The position numbers and the translations under genes were made by a program. A DNA stretch of 64,000 nt from Rhodococcus sp. H36-A4 (GTDB taxonomy: Bacteria; Actinomycetota; Actinomycetes; Mycobacteriales; Mycobacteriaceae), in NCBI RefSeq assembly GCF_027158005.1, contig NZ_JAPVLQ010000004.1:124001-188000 (forward strand). The letters are read 5' to 3'. Positions 63,774-64,000 of the stretch are shown here, one piece after another; position 1 is the stretch's first letter, and each line of letters opens with the position of its first letter. Under the pieces are notes generated by a model that was given only the letters and a program-made list of their open reading frames with translations, made no database searches and was not told the DNA's origin.

Positions 63774-64000
63774 ATGTCTTCGGTCTCGTCGAGTTCCACC
63801 GCCTCGGGTACCGCGGGAGAAGATCCCGCAGCAACTGGGCAATCTTCAGCCGATACCGTCCGTGTCGGCACCGGACTGCATGCCTCTCGCTTTCACACGG
63901 TGATGCTGTTCCTTCGGAGTCCAGAAGGACACTCGGCCATCCTGGGTTTGGTCGGTTCCGTGCTCATCACGTTCGGTGGATTCGGTGCAGGCAGTGTGCG
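63774..64000 (+). CDS. mptA: Alpha-(1->6)-mannopyranosyltransferase MptA (partial, 5' end only)
   Basis: The first 75 residues are present, then the window ends. A Ser/Thr-rich N-terminus precedes FLRSPEGHSAILGLVGSVLITFGGFGAGSV, the first TM region typical of MptA, a GT-C polyprenyl-mannose transferase that extends lipomannan. Position after idsA agrees with mycobacteria (Rv2173-Rv2174). ATG 63774 is used; an in-frame GTG at 63762 is nearly as good, both with GAGGAG upstream. Confidence 0.82.
   Translation, partial: MSSVSSSSTASGTAGEDPAATGQSSADTVRVGTGLHASRFHTVMLFLRSPEGHSAILGLVGSVLITFGGFGAGSV

Overview
The window is a contiguous piece of an actinobacterial chromosome of the Corynebacteriales, most likely Rhodococcus or a close relative. 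Reasons: high-GC DNA; a division and cell-wall (dcw) cluster in the mycobacterial order (mraZ-rsmH-ftsL-like-pbpB-murE-murF-mraY-murD-ftsW-murG-murC-ftsQ-ftsZ-pgeF-yggS-sepF-yggT-wag31); a SecA2; an F420-type Ddn-like protein; mptA (lipomannan synthesis); and a CrtO-type carotenoid ketolase closely resembling the one known from Rhodococcus. Recognition is from memory of protein families; no database search was run. Many starts are GTG or TTG and many gene pairs share 4-bp start/stop overlaps.

Layout. 1-2.8 kb: 5' part of secA2 (minus strand, runs off the window) and the msrB-msrA repair pair. 3-5.1 kb: an OatA-like membrane acyltransferase with an SGNH domain. 5.2-11.6 kb: glgX/treX-treY-treZ, the route from glycogen to trehalose. 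11.6-13.8 kb: a 14-TM drug exporter and its divergent TetR regulator with two operator-like sites between them. 13.7-18.3 kb: ilvA, a FadH-like flavoenzyme, a Ddn-like protein and a small membrane protein. 18.3-24.1 kb: dnaE1, a hypothetical membrane-anchored protein, an RluD-type pseudouridine synthase and lspA, read leftward. 24.2-26.5 kb: three putative lipoproteins. 26.7-31.8 kb: dinB, def and ileS; the ileS leader carries a T-box riboswitch. 32.1-52.8 kb: the dcw cluster, all on the minus strand. 53.3-55.3 kb: a DUF3040 protein, a HEPN-type protein and a GNAT acetyltransferase. 55.3-64 kb: carotenoid genes (crtO, cruF-like, GT2, idsA/crtE, crtI) interleaved with lppM, metF and the 5' end of mptA.

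How the genes work together. The dcw block makes lipid II (MurC/D/E/F, MraY, MurG) and builds the septum and pole (FtsZ, SepF, FtsQ, FtsW, PbpB, Wag31). GlgX debranches glycogen, TreY converts the chain end to a trehalosyl unit and TreZ releases trehalose, the sugar used in mycolate carriers. LspA processes lipoproteins such as the three encoded next to it. IdsA supplies a prenyl diphosphate, CrtI desaturates phytoene, and CrtO, the CruF-like protein and the GT2 probably make a keto-, hydroxy- and possibly glycosylated carotenoid; phytoene synthase (crtB) is not in the window.

No mobile element, CRISPR array, phage, tRNA or rRNA was seen. The most interesting items are regulatory or structural: the ultrashort-stem-I T-box before ileS, a duplicated hairpin between mraZ and rsmH, probable CTG starts for pgeF and idsA, a single-cysteine MsrB, an acidic insert in GlgX, and the carotenoid genes threaded through a conserved envelope-gene block.
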